A DNA stretch of 64,000 nt from the NCBI GenBank assembly GCA_030323885.1, contig CM059188.1, positions 114,432,776 to 114,496,775 of the forward strand, given 5' to 3'. How positions within the stretch are numbered: position 1 is the first letter of the stretch; the number at the start of each line of letters is the position of its first letter. Of this stretch, positions 54,901 through 63,660 are shown piece after piece. The stretch is from Branchipolynoe longqiensis. Lineage: Eukaryota > Annelida > Polychaeta > Phyllodocida > Polynoidae. The notes beneath the pieces are model-generated. The model ran no database searches, was not told the origin of the DNA, and worked only from the letters and a program-made list of their open reading frames with translations. Made by a program: the position numbers and the translations under genes.

Positions 54901-57900
54901 AATCCGGCACTGTTGAGACCTGCCACCACGAGAGAGAGTTTGGGTTTTACATCCTGGCTACATCTAAAGTCATATCAGGATCGGTGCCGACTTGTGACAG
55001 TGTGCTCTCACAGGGTTCCTGCACCTATCAGCCAATCACATTTAAGACCCTTTTAAGACCCATTTTCATACATGTTAAGACCTATTTTCACGGCAAATGT
55101 ACCATACATATTTGTGACCAGTACATTATTGTCCAATAGACTATAGCATCAACTTCGAGACATTTCAGCTCCACCGCAGAAAAGTTATCATATTTAAGAC
55201 TATTCAAGGCCTTGAAATTTGACGAACCAATTTAATACTTTTTGAGGGTCTTCGTGAACTCTGAGTCGTGGTGACATTTATAGGGCTGCCCTACTTCACA
55301 ATAATGCCATCAATAAATAGACTTCGCTATGTGTTTTTTCTAAATCAACAATAAACTTTCATAACTGCTTTCCTAAAACATACCACGGCGCAAAACCACC
55401 ACCAATCAACCATGGAATGCCATGCAGTAGTCTTAAGTCAGTAATATTTGCTTAATACTTACTTTCTTGAATTTGTTAGTGCAACCTCATGGTGATCCAT
55501 CCTGTCTAGCATGCCTGCAATCTTAAACAACAAAAGGCAGTATGCATTACCATGCCAACCGTAACGCAAAGCCAGTGTACATTTAAAATATTACAGCGTC
55601 AGTAGCATGTTTTGGTGACACCTTCCTACCCCTGCACGGAATGGCCAGTTCCACGTCCCAGTGATATTCATTTCGAATAATCATACATATCTCCCAGCAA
55701 TCACCACTTGAAATAATCACACACATCTCCCAGCAATCACCACTTGAAATAATCACACATACCTCCCAGCAATCACCAATTGAAATAATCACATATACCT
55801 CCCAGCAATCACCAATTGAAATAATCACACATATCTCCCAGCAATCACCACTTGAAATAATCACACATCTCCCAGCAATCACGAATTGAAATAATCACAC
55901 ATACCCCCCAGCAATCACCAATTGAAATAATCATGCATACCTCCCAGCAATCAATACTTGAAAAAATCACACATACCTCCCAGCAATCACCAATTGAAAT
56001 AATCACACATACCTCCCAGCAATCACCAATTGAAATAATCACCAATACCTCCCAGCAATCACCAATTGAAATAATCACACATACCTCCCAGAAATGTCCA
56101 ATTAAGATAATCACACATACCTCCCAACAATCACCACTTCAAATAATCACCCACATCTACCAGCACCACCAATTTAAATAATCACCCACCTCCCAGCAAT
56201 CACCACTTGAAATAATCACATATCTCCCAGCAATCACCACTTGAAATAATCACACACATCTCCCAGCAATCACCACTTGAAATAATCACACACACATAAA
56301 AAAAAAGTCCCTAATGTTTGTCGGTGTACTGGTCTGGACACCTCTCGCTTTCCAACACCCCTTATTCTCTGCAGGCCCCCCTGTAACCGGGCGCTCTCTG
56401 CTTAACTCCTCATGGCAACCGACTCCAACGGTCTCTGATCGATTGATTGGTGGTTTCTTTACGCCGTGTCGAACTCATAGGCCATATTCACGGCGAGAAT
56501 TGTTTGGTTTTTATTCAATCATCGCTTTTACAGAATGCAAAAGCACAGAATCAATTTTGTGTCAGTGGATTTAAAGAGCTCACGGTCTCTCGCCACTCAC
56601 TTCAAATATGTGTGTGAACCATAACTGACCCCTTCCCGTCCCTATCTTACAATCTACTATAACAATGGTCGCCTCCCCATAGTTCATGCCAACCAAGATC
56701 AATTTACAAAAGCACAGAACCATCAACAGACCCTATAAACAATAGGACTCATTATGGGATGTATACCTCTTCGGCCTTTTCCTTCCTGAGAACTTGTATT
56801 TCACGGGTGAGCATTTTTTGTCGTACACTGCAATCGTTCATCAAAGCATCCTTCTCAGAGTTGTGATGAACTGATTTTTCTGACAACAGAGCGTGATCAT
56901 TAAATTCCAGCTACTAAGTTTGCTTTTCTTTAAAGCTGCAGTCCGATGAAAATACCAAATTTTCAAAACAAAAACAGCTGAAAAATATTCCGATTTAATG
57001 CATTAGTGGGGGAATGCAAATGTTCTATTATTGATCGGGTATACTTGACCAGGCGCATGTATGTGTATATCTAGGTGCTGGTGGTGCCTGAGTGAGATGT
57101 AAATAGACATAGTGGTGCTGGCAGGACTGTGTGTAAGGGGCACTCAAAGCCCTACCCCTCCCCCCTCTGCTAGTCAGGATCACCACGCTCAGGGCAGGTG
57201 GTGGCCAGGGGAGCCACACAACTTGGTGGTGGTGGGCAGATCACTGGTAACCATGGGGACCAGGAATGCTGGATCCCTATTGGTAGGGCCAATAATGCTT
57301 GTTTCTCACTGAATCCATGTACCATATAAATAATAAACCAGAGGGTTTGACTCTCTCTCTTCTTTCACACTTTATACTCTTCCTTTCTCTTTGCCTGTAT
57401 TGATTTCACTATAGCCTGCCTACACAACCACAGATTCGAGCGGTAGACTACATACTGGTGACCACGACAGGTGGTAAATCTATCAATTGGAGGAAGGATT
57501 CAATTTTACTTTATGGAGACCTAGTCTTTACACAGCAATCGAGATTTGATTCTACATATCTAACTTAGATACTGGTGCTCTTATCAAGCATCTGTCATCA
57601 CATAGAATGGAATATTGAACCAATTTAACAGAACGTGTTACTGGTGTCAGTTAGTAATTTAGTATGTTTGCACATCAAATATCTCAAAAGTTAGCCATTT
57701 AAAATAAGAGTTACTTCAATCTAAAGTAAGGTACATTATAACGATAAACCCAATATATTCATCTCAGAAAATTACGGAAACTCAAACCCATCGGACTATG
57801 TAACGTTAGATACAAATCCAATGAGTTCACTGTTCACTGATTAGAAGTACATGGAATAATATGATTTAATCATATAAAATATAAATATCTACTTTAACAT

Positions 57901-60900
57901 GCTCTTACCTATTGCACATATCACATCGTTTGGGATATTATTTCCAGCTAACTCTAATTTGACGAGAGTTTTGTTCTGCGTCAGTGCACACAACATGGCT
58001 CGACCACCCATCAGCCCAAGGTTATTCCATCGTAAATCTTAAAGAAAGGTGACAAAAGTAAAGCTTGTTTTATTTAATGACGCCTCTAGAGCACATAATT
58101 GGCTATTGGATGTCAAACAGACGGTCACTCTGACATATTTTGTTGGAGGAAACCTGCTGCCGCCACATAGGATGCCTATCCGATAAGCAGCAAGGGTCTT
58201 CTATATGCACTTTCCGACAGACAGGACAGCACATACCACAGCCTTTAATGAACCAGTTGTGGACCACTGGTTGGAACGGAAAATAGCCCAAACTGCAAAT
58301 GGGTCCACTGAGCAGGATCGATCGGATGATCCACACCGTCACAGGTGGACACTTTACTGCCTGAGCTACGTCCCGCTCTCAAAGAAAGGTGACAAGAATA
58401 CAACATCTATAAACCTATACTAACAAAGAGATGGCACTTTATATGGAAATTGTAGTAGGACAATATCCATGTATCTGCTTACCGTGGTTTCAGACTAATT
58501 TAGATCAGTGGGGGTAGTTTAATGGAATTCAAGGGTTTTGAAGACTAATTACGTAAAATAGGTTAAATTCAAGGCTTTTCGAGGCCTTAAAATGAGGCAA
58601 ATGAAGTTCAAGACCCAATACAGACCATGTAATTTAATCACCGCAGACTAACTTGAGGGGTGACAAAATCAAGTAATGTCTCACACCTTTCGCGATACTT
58701 TCCCTCCCCACTTACCCAGGACACGCAGGGTCATGTTGCGCTTGAGGGCTGCGCAGAGTTCCTGAGCGCCAGTGTGTGTGATCTGGTTGTTGCGCAGATC
58801 GAGCAGCTGCAGGTGGGTATTGGTACCCAGCCCCTCACAAAACACACTGAACGAAGTCTCCAGCATCCCCACACAGTTCCACTCCAGGCACAGGCTGCAG
58901 GAGGGGTTAACAGTGAACCACACCGCTTATATAAAATACTTCTTTACTTATACTTATAGTTTGAGTAAATAACACATTAAGAATCAGGTCTTCGCGGGTG
59001 AGTGTAGAAGAACACTGTGGAAGAGTTGCATATTATTTGATAGGATCGAGTGCGTTCATCGTTAACATCGTCTCAGTTCTGATAGATGGACAGTTTATCT
59101 TTTAAAAAAAGTGAATCTATAATGTATGAAGTTTGTGCGTCTAACACACGGCGCCTTTGGCCACAGTAGCCATATTGGTCCCGGGCAAACATTTACCTGA
59201 GCAGATGGTAGGCACTTGAACATTTTTTTCAAACAACCAAGATGCATCAAATTCTTTTTTTTATCACCAAGAGGCTGCAAAATTCTGTACAAAAATACTA
59301 AATTTTGTTGCAATAGCTTCATTAGAACCCAAGATATGATGCTTTAAATGTGCAGAAATCAGACCATCTTGCCTATAGTAAGTACCATTACAAAGTGTGA
59401 TAAAACTGTGACACTTGACAAGAAAACCTACACTGATTCAAAGTAATGCTACACTGTTAATTTCCAAGGTAATGTCTCAAAATCTTTTAGTGACATTCAC
59501 GCATATAATTGCATAAACACACCATCACCAACATTTTTGTTTTAAATTTAAATAGTAAAAAAAAAAAAATTCTCAAACGAAAAACAGCGATATCGGCAAA
59601 CTTATGGAATGGAAAAAACGGCAGTGCGGAAATTCGGATCACTATGAAACTTCACATATTAATAGTTAAGACATTAAATAACTGGTCTACCTAGAAATAA
59701 AAATGGTCTGCTAAATAGCAAGAGTGTCATAATGTAGAGAAAGTTACCTTCAACTTCAGAAAGCTGGGTATCTCTCAATTCCTGTTGGATTTTGATTAGA
59801 CAAAAACTCAAATCTGTCAAAACTAGTGTGCTTCAAAATTGTACATTTGTACCCTATTTTGAGCAGAGCTACTATCCTAAATCCGCATTTTCATGAACGC
59901 CGAAAAACGCAGTGCTGAAATGTGATGACATCACAGCGCTAGTTTAGCGAGACCGGCAAGTGTGGTGGATTTCCAAGTCCCTACAGATGGGCAAACGACA
60001 TTCACTTGGGCAGACATTTACCTGGGCAGATGACATTAACATGGGCAAATGACATTAACGTGGGCAGACAAGATTTACCTGGGAACACCAGATTTACATG
60101 GGCAGACGAGATTACAGTGGGCAGAATACATTTAGGTAGGCAGACGACATTTATGTGGGCAGATGACATTTATGTGGACAGACGACATTTACGTGCACAT
60201 ACGACATTTACGTGGGCAGACGACCTTTACTTGGGCAGAGATTTACGTGGGCAGACGACATTTACCTGATCAGGCGTTTGTTTCGCCGCAGCATTCTGCC
60301 GAGACACTCCACGGCAGCACCACGGATGTTGTTGCCCTAAACACAGGAAAGGAAGTATGGTGTGTTGCAGTGAGGCTATGCTAACTATGTGCGTTCTTTT
60401 GAGACATCACAACGTCTGTAGCGACAAGTGTTTACTGTCGCAGTGTTTACTGGCCTTACTCAGGGTCTGTACACATGTATGTGAAGATATGGAATTCAAG
60501 GCTATTGCAAGGCTTTTACAGGCTGTTTTTGATAGGTATTCAAGACTAATTTTCAATTTGATTTCAGGAAGAAAAAAACACAATGGCAAATGGCGATTTC
60601 ACACTAATTTAGATCTGTGGGGACAATGTAATGGAATTCAAGGCTTTTCAAGACTAATTACCCAAAATAGGTTTAAATTCAGGGGTTTTCATGGCCTTGA
60701 AATGGGACAAATGAAGTTCAAGACTATTCAAGACTTTTCAGGTCCTGTACGGACCCTGGATACAGTCTAAGGGCTTCAAATTCATTATTAGTCAAAGTAA
60801 GCTTTGTGCTAGATTCCTTGGGGTATGTTTATTGTAGTGAACTGATTCTTTACAGCCATTTTGTATAATTAGTGACCCTGAGCACCTTTCAGTTCTATTT

Positions 60901-62366
60901 CACAGATGGTTGTTGGAGTTTTACATCCTGGCAACATCTAAGGTCATATCAGGACGGGTACTGACTTTTGACAGTGCACACTCATGGTAACTTTATAGTG
61001 CTGCCCCACTGGAAGACCAGGCTACCAGCACCATGACCTGATATCCCACTCAGTCACATTATCCTGACACTGAGCCAACCAGTCCATGCCCTATCCTAAT
61101 AATGACTGGATAGGAAGGGACAAGTATCAAATTTAAGTCATTGGTTTGACTTGGTTAGGGTTTGAACCCATGGGTTTTAATCCCACAATCTACCTAAACG
61201 GGAGACGGACGCTCAACTCATTCGGCCATTCCGTCTGGTCTAATTTCACAGAGAAAGCGTATCCAACTGTGTAAGTATCTCATGCCTGAAGTCACTGTGG
61301 CTAAGGTGGGTCATTAGGGTTGAATGACCTTCATAGTCACAGCTTGAATACAGAGGCCCTCAGCCATGGTTGGACCCTAAATAGTTTATTCATTAGAAAC
61401 ATCTATTGTCAGTGCCTGGATATTGGTTTCCCGGTCATTGACATATCAAAGTTATTTGTATAAAATTGCATAATAATCTCCACAAAGAAGTAATAGTGAA
61501 GAAACAAGTGCAGATAAAGCTTACACTGATACATATATACAAATGCATATTTCGTTTTCCTGTTCACAATAAACCAACGCACACAAATATGAATATACTG
61601 ACCTTTAGTTCAAGTTTCCTGCACACCTGGTTTTCTGCCAAGCCTTGTGCAAGGGCACGCACTCCTGCAATAAGGGAAAGGAGGCGGTGAGTGGGGTCTT
61701 CACTGGGTGTGGTGCTATGCCTGCAGTGCTTAATGCAGGGTCAGCACACATGTGAAGTGCTTCAACCCCCCCCCCCCCCAAACCCGCCCAGCCATCCCCG
61801 CACCCCGTCCATTCCCCACCCCACCCCCACCCCTCACCATGCCTGTCGACCTACCACACCTGATCCACTAGGATACACACACCAAGCTTAACACTCACAC
61901 CCACCGTTACTTCCCTGCCTACACCCCCCCCCCCCGCACCCCCCTCTGAAGATATGGAATTCAAGGCTATTTCAAGGCCGTTTTTAATAGGAATTCAAGA
62001 CTATTTTCATTTGGATCTCAGGAAAAAACAACAATAGTGAATGGTGATTTCAGACTAATTTTGATCAGTGGGGACAGTTTAATAGAATTCAAGGCTTTCC
62101 GAGACCAATAATAGGTCAAATTTAAGTCTTTTCATGGCCTTGAAATGGGGCAAATAAAGTTCAAGACTTTCCAAGACCCTGTATGGACCCTGTTATGTCT
62201 GTTAGCCTACGTACCATCCTCGGGCAGCATGCAGTCGTTGGCCCGCACCTCGGTGAAGGCGCGGTCTGTGCTCAGCGCCTTGGCTAGCAGGCAGCATGCA
62301 TTGGCGCTCAAGCAGTGTGTCGATAGGTTCAGCAGGGAGCCGCCTTTCAACGTGCACAGCTGGGCG
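42977..62366 (-). CDS. LRRC45: Leucine-rich repeat-containing protein 45, all but the N-terminus
   Basis: Exons on - in transcript order: 62215-62366, 61603-61664, 60266-60336, 58716-58894, 57909-58037, 56767-56879, 55463-55521, 54842-54919, 51621-51756, 49606-49795, 48865-48935, 47020-47205, 46005-46178, 44882-45029, 42977-43158 (TGA). Every junction keeps phase, giving about 642 codons; human LRRC45 has about 670. The first five exons form leucine-rich repeats (LEWNCVGM, LQLLDLRNNQITHTGAQEL, DLRWNNLGLMGGRAM, LELAGNNIP), close to human LRRC45. The rest is coiled coil, ending AEDANRACILTNAIQTYVAK, also as in human. LRRC45 is a centrosome-linker and centriole-cohesion protein, also tied to cilia. 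The 48865-48935 exon uses a GC donor (GAG|GCAAGT). Introns are full of MITEs, SINEs and minisatellites. The first ~26 residues are not certain (see 63661-63740). Confidence 0.95.
43247..44375 (+). pseudogene. 5'-truncated LINE, antisense in the last LRRC45 intron
   Basis: Open from 43247 to 43871 and almost identical in protein to the copy at 30742-32006 (about six differences in some 208 residues), but lacking its first part. The 3' UTR runs to CAGCCTCAATAAAAAATAAA. The 5' junction is a short AATCATCAAATGC repeat (43200-43247). Confidence 0.9.
44410..44692 (+). mobile_element. CAGGGTCCGTAC-family MITE
   Basis: CACAGTCCGTACACATGTGAAG start, AGGCCCCATATGGACTCTG end, usual CAAGGCTTTTCAAG-type body. 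Last LRRC45 intron. Confidence 0.8.
44820..44860 (+). mobile_element. SINE-A tail fragment
   Basis: CTGTTGCCAGGACGTAAAATTCCAACAACC, ending about 20 bp from the donor of LRRC45 exon 44882-45029. Confidence 0.65.
45060..45745. other. LRRC45 intron with no recognised repeat
   Basis: Contains a GATTA run (45179-45196) and a poly-G run (45399-45414). CTTAxTACATTCTAACA-like motifs recur at 45480-45610. Nothing else I can name. Confidence 0.4.
45750..45922. mobile_element. Short TIR element (ACCGTATTCTCGTGGGTTAA ends)
   Basis: Perfect ends ACCGTATTCTCGTGGGTTAA and TTAACCCACGAGAATACGGT; interior of AACGCCCACCCC repeats. A decayed copy is at 48681-48842. Confidence 0.85.
46377..46625 (+). mobile_element. 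CAGGGTCCGTAC-family MITE, left half fused to another sequence
   Basis: Family sequence to CAATGGCGAA, then unrelated AT-rich sequence with AAATAGGAATTTTG-like motifs. LRRC45 intron. Confidence 0.65.
47296..47577 (+). mobile_element. CAGGGTCCGTAC-family MITE
   Basis: CAGTGTACGTACACATGTGAAG start, CCCCACACGGACCCTG end; complete family body. Confidence 0.8.
47578..48153 (-). mobile_element. TTAAAGCTGCATAGTCCGATG MITE with nested SINE-A
   Basis: Starts AGTTACATAGTCCGATAAAAG and ends CCCTCGGAGTATGGAACATTAA, in the orientation opposite to the SGSH copies. SINE-A (47702-47978, minus) interrupts it with imperfect CAAATTAA / CAATTTAA flanks. Confidence 0.8.
47702..47978 (-). mobile_element. SINE-A, 3'-truncated
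   Basis: GACCAGACGGGGTGGCTGAATG start on -, B-box-like region with an extra copy of the ACCCATGAG stretch, body to CCAGTGGGGCAGCAC. Confidence 0.85.
48321..48665 (-). mobile_element. TTAAAGCTGCATAGTCCGATG MITE, complete
   Basis: TTAAAGCGGCATAGTCCGATG at the left end, CATCGAACTATGCAAATTTAA at the right; uninterrupted, about 345 bp, so it serves as the reference for the nested copies. Confidence 0.85.
48681..48842. mobile_element. Short TIR element, decayed copy of 45750-45922
   Basis: TACCGTATTCTTGCTGGTTAAC at the left; the right end has lost part of its repeat (CATTAATACGGTG). It lies about 20 bp from LRRC45 exon 48865-48935. Confidence 0.7.
49050..49370 (+). mobile_element. SINE-A, divergent head
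   Basis: Head GGTCACCCAATTAGAAGAGCG, B box GAGTTCGAAATCC, conserved body to GATATGACAATAGATGTTG. Confidence 0.75.
49555..49590 (+). mobile_element. SINE-A tail fragment
   Basis: CTAGGATGTAAAACCCAAAC plus a CAAACAAACAAA tail, about 20 bp from the donor of LRRC45 exon 49606-49795. Confidence 0.6.
49852..50122 (+). mobile_element. CAGGGTCCGTAC-family MITE
   Basis: CAGGGTCCGTACATGTGAAG start, CCAGGCCCCATACGTCCCTG end. Confidence 0.8.
49985..50500. repeat. Tandem duplication of about 255 bp
   Basis: The right half of the preceding MITE plus 100 bp of flank (CCTATCGATACTAATATATATATCGCC ... CACCAGATTCAAGAACATTC) is repeated at once, with only scattered differences. LRRC45 intron. Confidence 0.85.
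50695..50937 (+). mobile_element. CAGGGTCCGTAC-family MITE, internally deleted
   Basis: CAGGGTCGGTACACATGTGAAG start, CCTTACACGGCCCGTGTAC end; the middle is shortened. Confidence 0.7.
51020..51362. repeat. 39-bp minisatellite, about nine units
   Basis: TAAATTCAAGAACATTCGAG followed by GGTACTTGAACCAACAATC, starting at 51022, 51061, 51100 and so on with a strict 39-bp period. As 39 is divisible by 3, long repetitive open frames result; they are not genes. LRRC45 intron. Confidence 0.95.
51529..51610 (+). mobile_element. SINE-A tail fragment
   Basis: GTGCGCACTGTCACAAATCG through GTCAGGACGTAAAGCTCCAACAACCACC. It ends about 11 bp from the donor of LRRC45 exon 51621-51756. Confidence 0.75.
51772..51995. 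mobile_element. GCATTCGCATGC-type palindromic element
   Basis: Left end TTAAGCTAAGATTCCTTATC, then GCGGTATGCGAATGCGAC; right part with GCATTCACATACCGCATAC. Related to the clusters at 17752-19340. Starts about 16 bp upstream (transcript sense) of LRRC45 exon 51621-51756. Confidence 0.65.
52090..52560. other. Unclassified sequence with an (ATC)n start
   Basis: A short ATC microsatellite (52099-52117) is followed by about 400 bp of moderate GC content with the look of a retroelement 3' region (the ATC run could be a tail of a minus-strand copy). Only one copy in the window, so it stays unclassified. Confidence 0.35.
52586..52920. mobile_element. Mariner/pogo-like MITE (CAGTATAACCCC ends)
   Basis: Ends CAGTATAACCCCATTTAACC and GGTTTAACGGGGTTATACTG are inverted repeats next to TA. 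Long internal arms (ATACTACCATTTATCATATA and its complement) make it a near-complete hairpin. A related left end may be at 33280-33360. Confidence 0.75.
53018..53708 (-). mobile_element. TTAAAGCTGCATAGTCCGATG MITE interrupted by a SINE-A near its end
   Basis: Left TTAAAGTTGCATAGTCCGAT, right CATCGGACTATGCAACTTTAA. The SINE inserted within the terminal repeat and duplicated GCATAGTCCGAT (53026-53037 and 53385-53396). Confidence 0.9.
53038..53384 (-). mobile_element. SINE-A, full length with a 12-bp target duplication
   Basis: Minus strand: ACCGGACGGGGTGGCCGAATG start, B-box region carrying a duplicated GTTCG stretch, full body, GATATGACCTTAGATGTTGC and the tail AAAACAACAAAC. Confidence 0.92.
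53862..54026 (-). pseudogene. Partial duplicate of LRRC45 exon 51621-51756
   Basis: 165 bp match 51657-51821 with three substitutions. The copy has the acceptor (TTATGTGCAG, exon start 53961), 100 nt of the exon, and the adjoining intron with the GCGGTATGCG element end. It lacks the last 36 nt and the donor of the original. It lies between LRRC45 exons 54842-54919 and 51621-51756 in the same orientation, and its acceptor is in the right phase. Confidence 0.93.
54040..54415. other. Unclassified pyrimidine-rich sequence with a poly-G run
   Basis: Contains a G run (54171-54186) and, near 54350, AATAAATCTCATTTAAATACC. It may be an LTR fragment, but no ends or second copy are visible. Confidence 0.3.
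54943..55012 (-). mobile_element. SINE-A tail fragment
   Basis: GTTTTACATCCTGGCTACATCTAAAGTCATATCAGGATCGG, 25 bp upstream (transcript sense) of LRRC45 exon 54842-54919. Confidence 0.7.
55663..56292. repeat. 36-bp minisatellite (TTGAAATAATCACACATACCTCCCAGCAATCACCAA-like)
   Basis: About seventeen units of TTGAAATAATCACACATACC then TCCCAGCAATCACCAA, some shortened. Read on - (the LRRC45 strand), most units contain GGGAG|GTATGTGT or a GATGTGT variant, a donor-like sequence. The open frames (GDCWEVCVIISI repeats) are artefacts of the 36-bp period. Confidence 0.93.
56930..57808 (-). mobile_element. TTAAAGCTGCATAGTCCGATG MITE interrupted by an LTR retrotransposon fragment
   Basis: Left TTTAAAGCTGCAGTCCGATG, right CATCGGACTATGTAACGTTA. 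The family body resumes at ATCGAGATTTGATTCTACAT (57539). Confidence 0.8.
57021..57535 (+). mobile_element. LTR plus primer-binding site of a Ty3/Gypsy-like retrotransposon
   Basis: LTR 57021-57452 (TGTTCTATTA ... GTAGACTACA) with ATATAAATAATAAA inside. After TAC comes TGGTGACCACGAC, close to the tRNA-Trp primer site used by CsRn1-like Gypsy elements. About 80 bp of leader follow, then the MITE resumes. No coding part remains. Confidence 0.65.
58060..58385 (-). mobile_element. SINE-C, molluscan-type tRNA-derived SINE
   Basis: The minus strand starts GAGAGCGGGACGTAGCTCAG, a tRNA-like head with B-box-like GATCGATCC. The 3' end is TTATGTGCTCTAGAGGCGTC then ATTAAATAAAACAAGC. A related 3' end lies at 8411-8460. 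This 3' sequence is familiar from gastropod and bivalve genomes. Confidence 0.75.
58490..58635 (+). mobile_element. CAGGGTCCGTAC-family MITE, right half
   Basis: TTTCAGACTAATTTAGATCAG through GACCCAATACAGACCATG; the left half is missing. Confidence 0.7.
59988..60265. repeat. ~19-bp minisatellite that copies the LRRC45 splice donor
   Basis: About fifteen units of GTGGGCAGACGACATTTAC (+ strand), 16-20 bp each. On - this is GTAAATGTCGTCTGCCCAC, and the unit next to the exon is the real donor (ATCAG|GTAAATG at 60265). The array thus starts at position +1 of the intron after exon 60266-60336. Confidence 0.93.
60461..60758 (+). mobile_element. CAGGGTCCGTAC-family MITE, complete
   Basis: CAGGGTCTGTACACATG at the left, TCCTGTACGGACCCTG at the right; best-preserved ends of the family. 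No matching flanking duplication seen. Confidence 0.85.
60903..61240 (-). mobile_element. SINE-A, full length
   Basis: Minus strand: GACCAGACGGAATGGCCGAATG start, B-box region, body, GATATGACCTTAGATGTTGCCAGGATG, then TAAAACTCCAACAACC. Confidence 0.9.
61738..62193 (+). mobile_element. CAGGGTCCGTAC-family MITE with a C-rich insertion
   Basis: CAGGGTCAGCACACATGTGAAG start and CCCTGTATGGACCCTG end, split by about 185 bp of C-rich sequence (61762-61945, CCCCACC-type runs). Confidence 0.75.
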
Positions 62367-62402
62367 CTGTAATCAACAGTTAGAGGCGTGTCAGGCTTGG
62401 TG

Positions 62403-62645
62403 AATCAGGGATGAAAGTGGTCCCTGATAAAAATACCTGCAGAAATCAGGCAGAGACCTTGGCACCAGCGGTGAATTTCTATGAAAACACAGATTTTCCC
62501 TGATAGGACTATCGTTGTCAGGGAATCGCGGGAAAAATGCCAGAAGGCAGGTTTCATCTGTCCTTGTTGTGACTATATTATCGCCCACATCTAACACTTT
62601 CTTGTTTGGGTTTGATGTGCTGGCAACATGTAAGGTCATATGAAC
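62403..62645. mobile_element. CAGGGATGAAA MITE fragment plus SINE-A scrap
   Basis: AATCAGGGATGAAAGTGGTCC, with TCAGGGAATCGCGGGAAAAATGCC near 62520, then a SINE-A 3' piece (CTGGCAACATGTAAGGTCATATGA). Confidence 0.55.
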
Positions 62646-62693
62646 AGAATTTGGACAAATCAATTGCTGTCATATATTAAATATATATAATAT

Positions 62694-63201
62694 TGTCGTG
62701 GGGGGGGGGGGTGATGAAAATGGGAAATATTTCGCCTAGAGTGGGACTCAAACCTACATCTCTTTGCATTCCAGGCCAGTGTGCTAACCATTACACCACC
62801 TAGGATCCCTGATATCACCACACTACCAAAGCCTACCTGTCTAGGTGGTTACTTGCCTGAGAGGTCAGTGCAAACTACTACACTCGTCCCCTTGGAATTG
62901 TAAGACTTTTAAATGGTCATTTAATGCTTACAATTATATACATACAGGCAATGCACTAACACATACATAAACAGGGTAGGTTCAACAACCATACAGCACA
63001 TAGCTTGTACAGGATCATGGTCACGGCAGGTGATGAAAATTGGAAATATTTCGCCTAGAGCGGGACTCGAACCCACATCTCTTTGCATGCCGGGCCAGTG
63101 TGCTAACCATTACACCCCCTAGGCTCCTTGATATCACCACACCACCCACGCCTATCTGTCTATGTGGTTACTTGCCTGAGAAGTCAGTGCAGAGTACTAC
63201 A
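62694..63201 (-). mobile_element. Miniature LTR element (TRIM) with tRNA-like LTRs, copy 3
   Basis: LTR 62694-62882 (TGTCGTGGGG ... CTACTACA) and a second LTR from about 63028 to 63201 that has lost its outer TGTCGTGGGG. Flanked by ATAT on both sides (62690-62693, 63202-63205). Minus-strand tRNA-like block with B box GGTTCGAGTCC in the LTR at 63046-63125; PPT-like AAGGGGACGAG next to the minus-strand 3' LTR. Lies upstream of the first certain LRRC45 exon. Confidence 0.85.
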
Positions 63202-63299
63202 ATATAAAAATTGTTTAATGTTAATCAGTAAATATAAAAAAAGCGCGGAAAACGCGGAATCTCGGAGATCTTTCATCCTGGCTGAACAAAAACCATGTG

Positions 63300-63560
63300 A
63301 TCAGGGTTCATACAAAAAGGTGACCACCAGATTCAAGAACATTTTCAAGGAGACACGCAACATTTTGATACCAAAACTTTGCAGATTGAGCAAATTCAGC
63401 AGGTGGGCAGGAGGAGGGGGGGGGGGGGCCTAAGTGGAGCTAGGGGACGGAGGATTTTAAAACAGTTAAATTCAAGAATATTCGAGGGTTCAAACGAAAT
63501 ATCTCAAATCAAGAACATTCAAGACTTTCGGCAATGCATGCAAACCCTGCATGTGATGCC
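63300..63560. mobile_element. Repeat related to the 51020 minisatellite unit
   Basis: CAGGGTTCATACAAAAAGGTG, CCACCAGATTCAAGAACAT, AAATTCAAGAATATTCGAGGG, ending near GCAAACCCTG. CAGGGTT / AACCCTG ends suggest a MITE; its middle resembles the unit that was amplified at 51020 and the flank at 50210 and 50480. Confidence 0.6.
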
Positions 63561-63660
63561 AACCAAGAATATTGCTGGTGTTTATAAGATAATAATTAAT
63601 ACCGACCCACCCACGGGGAGGCTAAGGACTTACACGTGTACATATATGCATAAACAATAC

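Noticed and set aside
55583..56181. Repetitive frames (GDCWEVCVIISI) and a CRISPR-like look
   Set aside because: A 36-bp direct tandem array with no unique spacers in a eukaryotic intron; neither a gene nor a CRISPR array.
60006..60269. 88-codon frame (ADDIYVDRRHL-type repeats)
   Set aside because: Read-through of the ~19-bp minisatellite next to LRRC45 exon 60266-60336, on the other strand.
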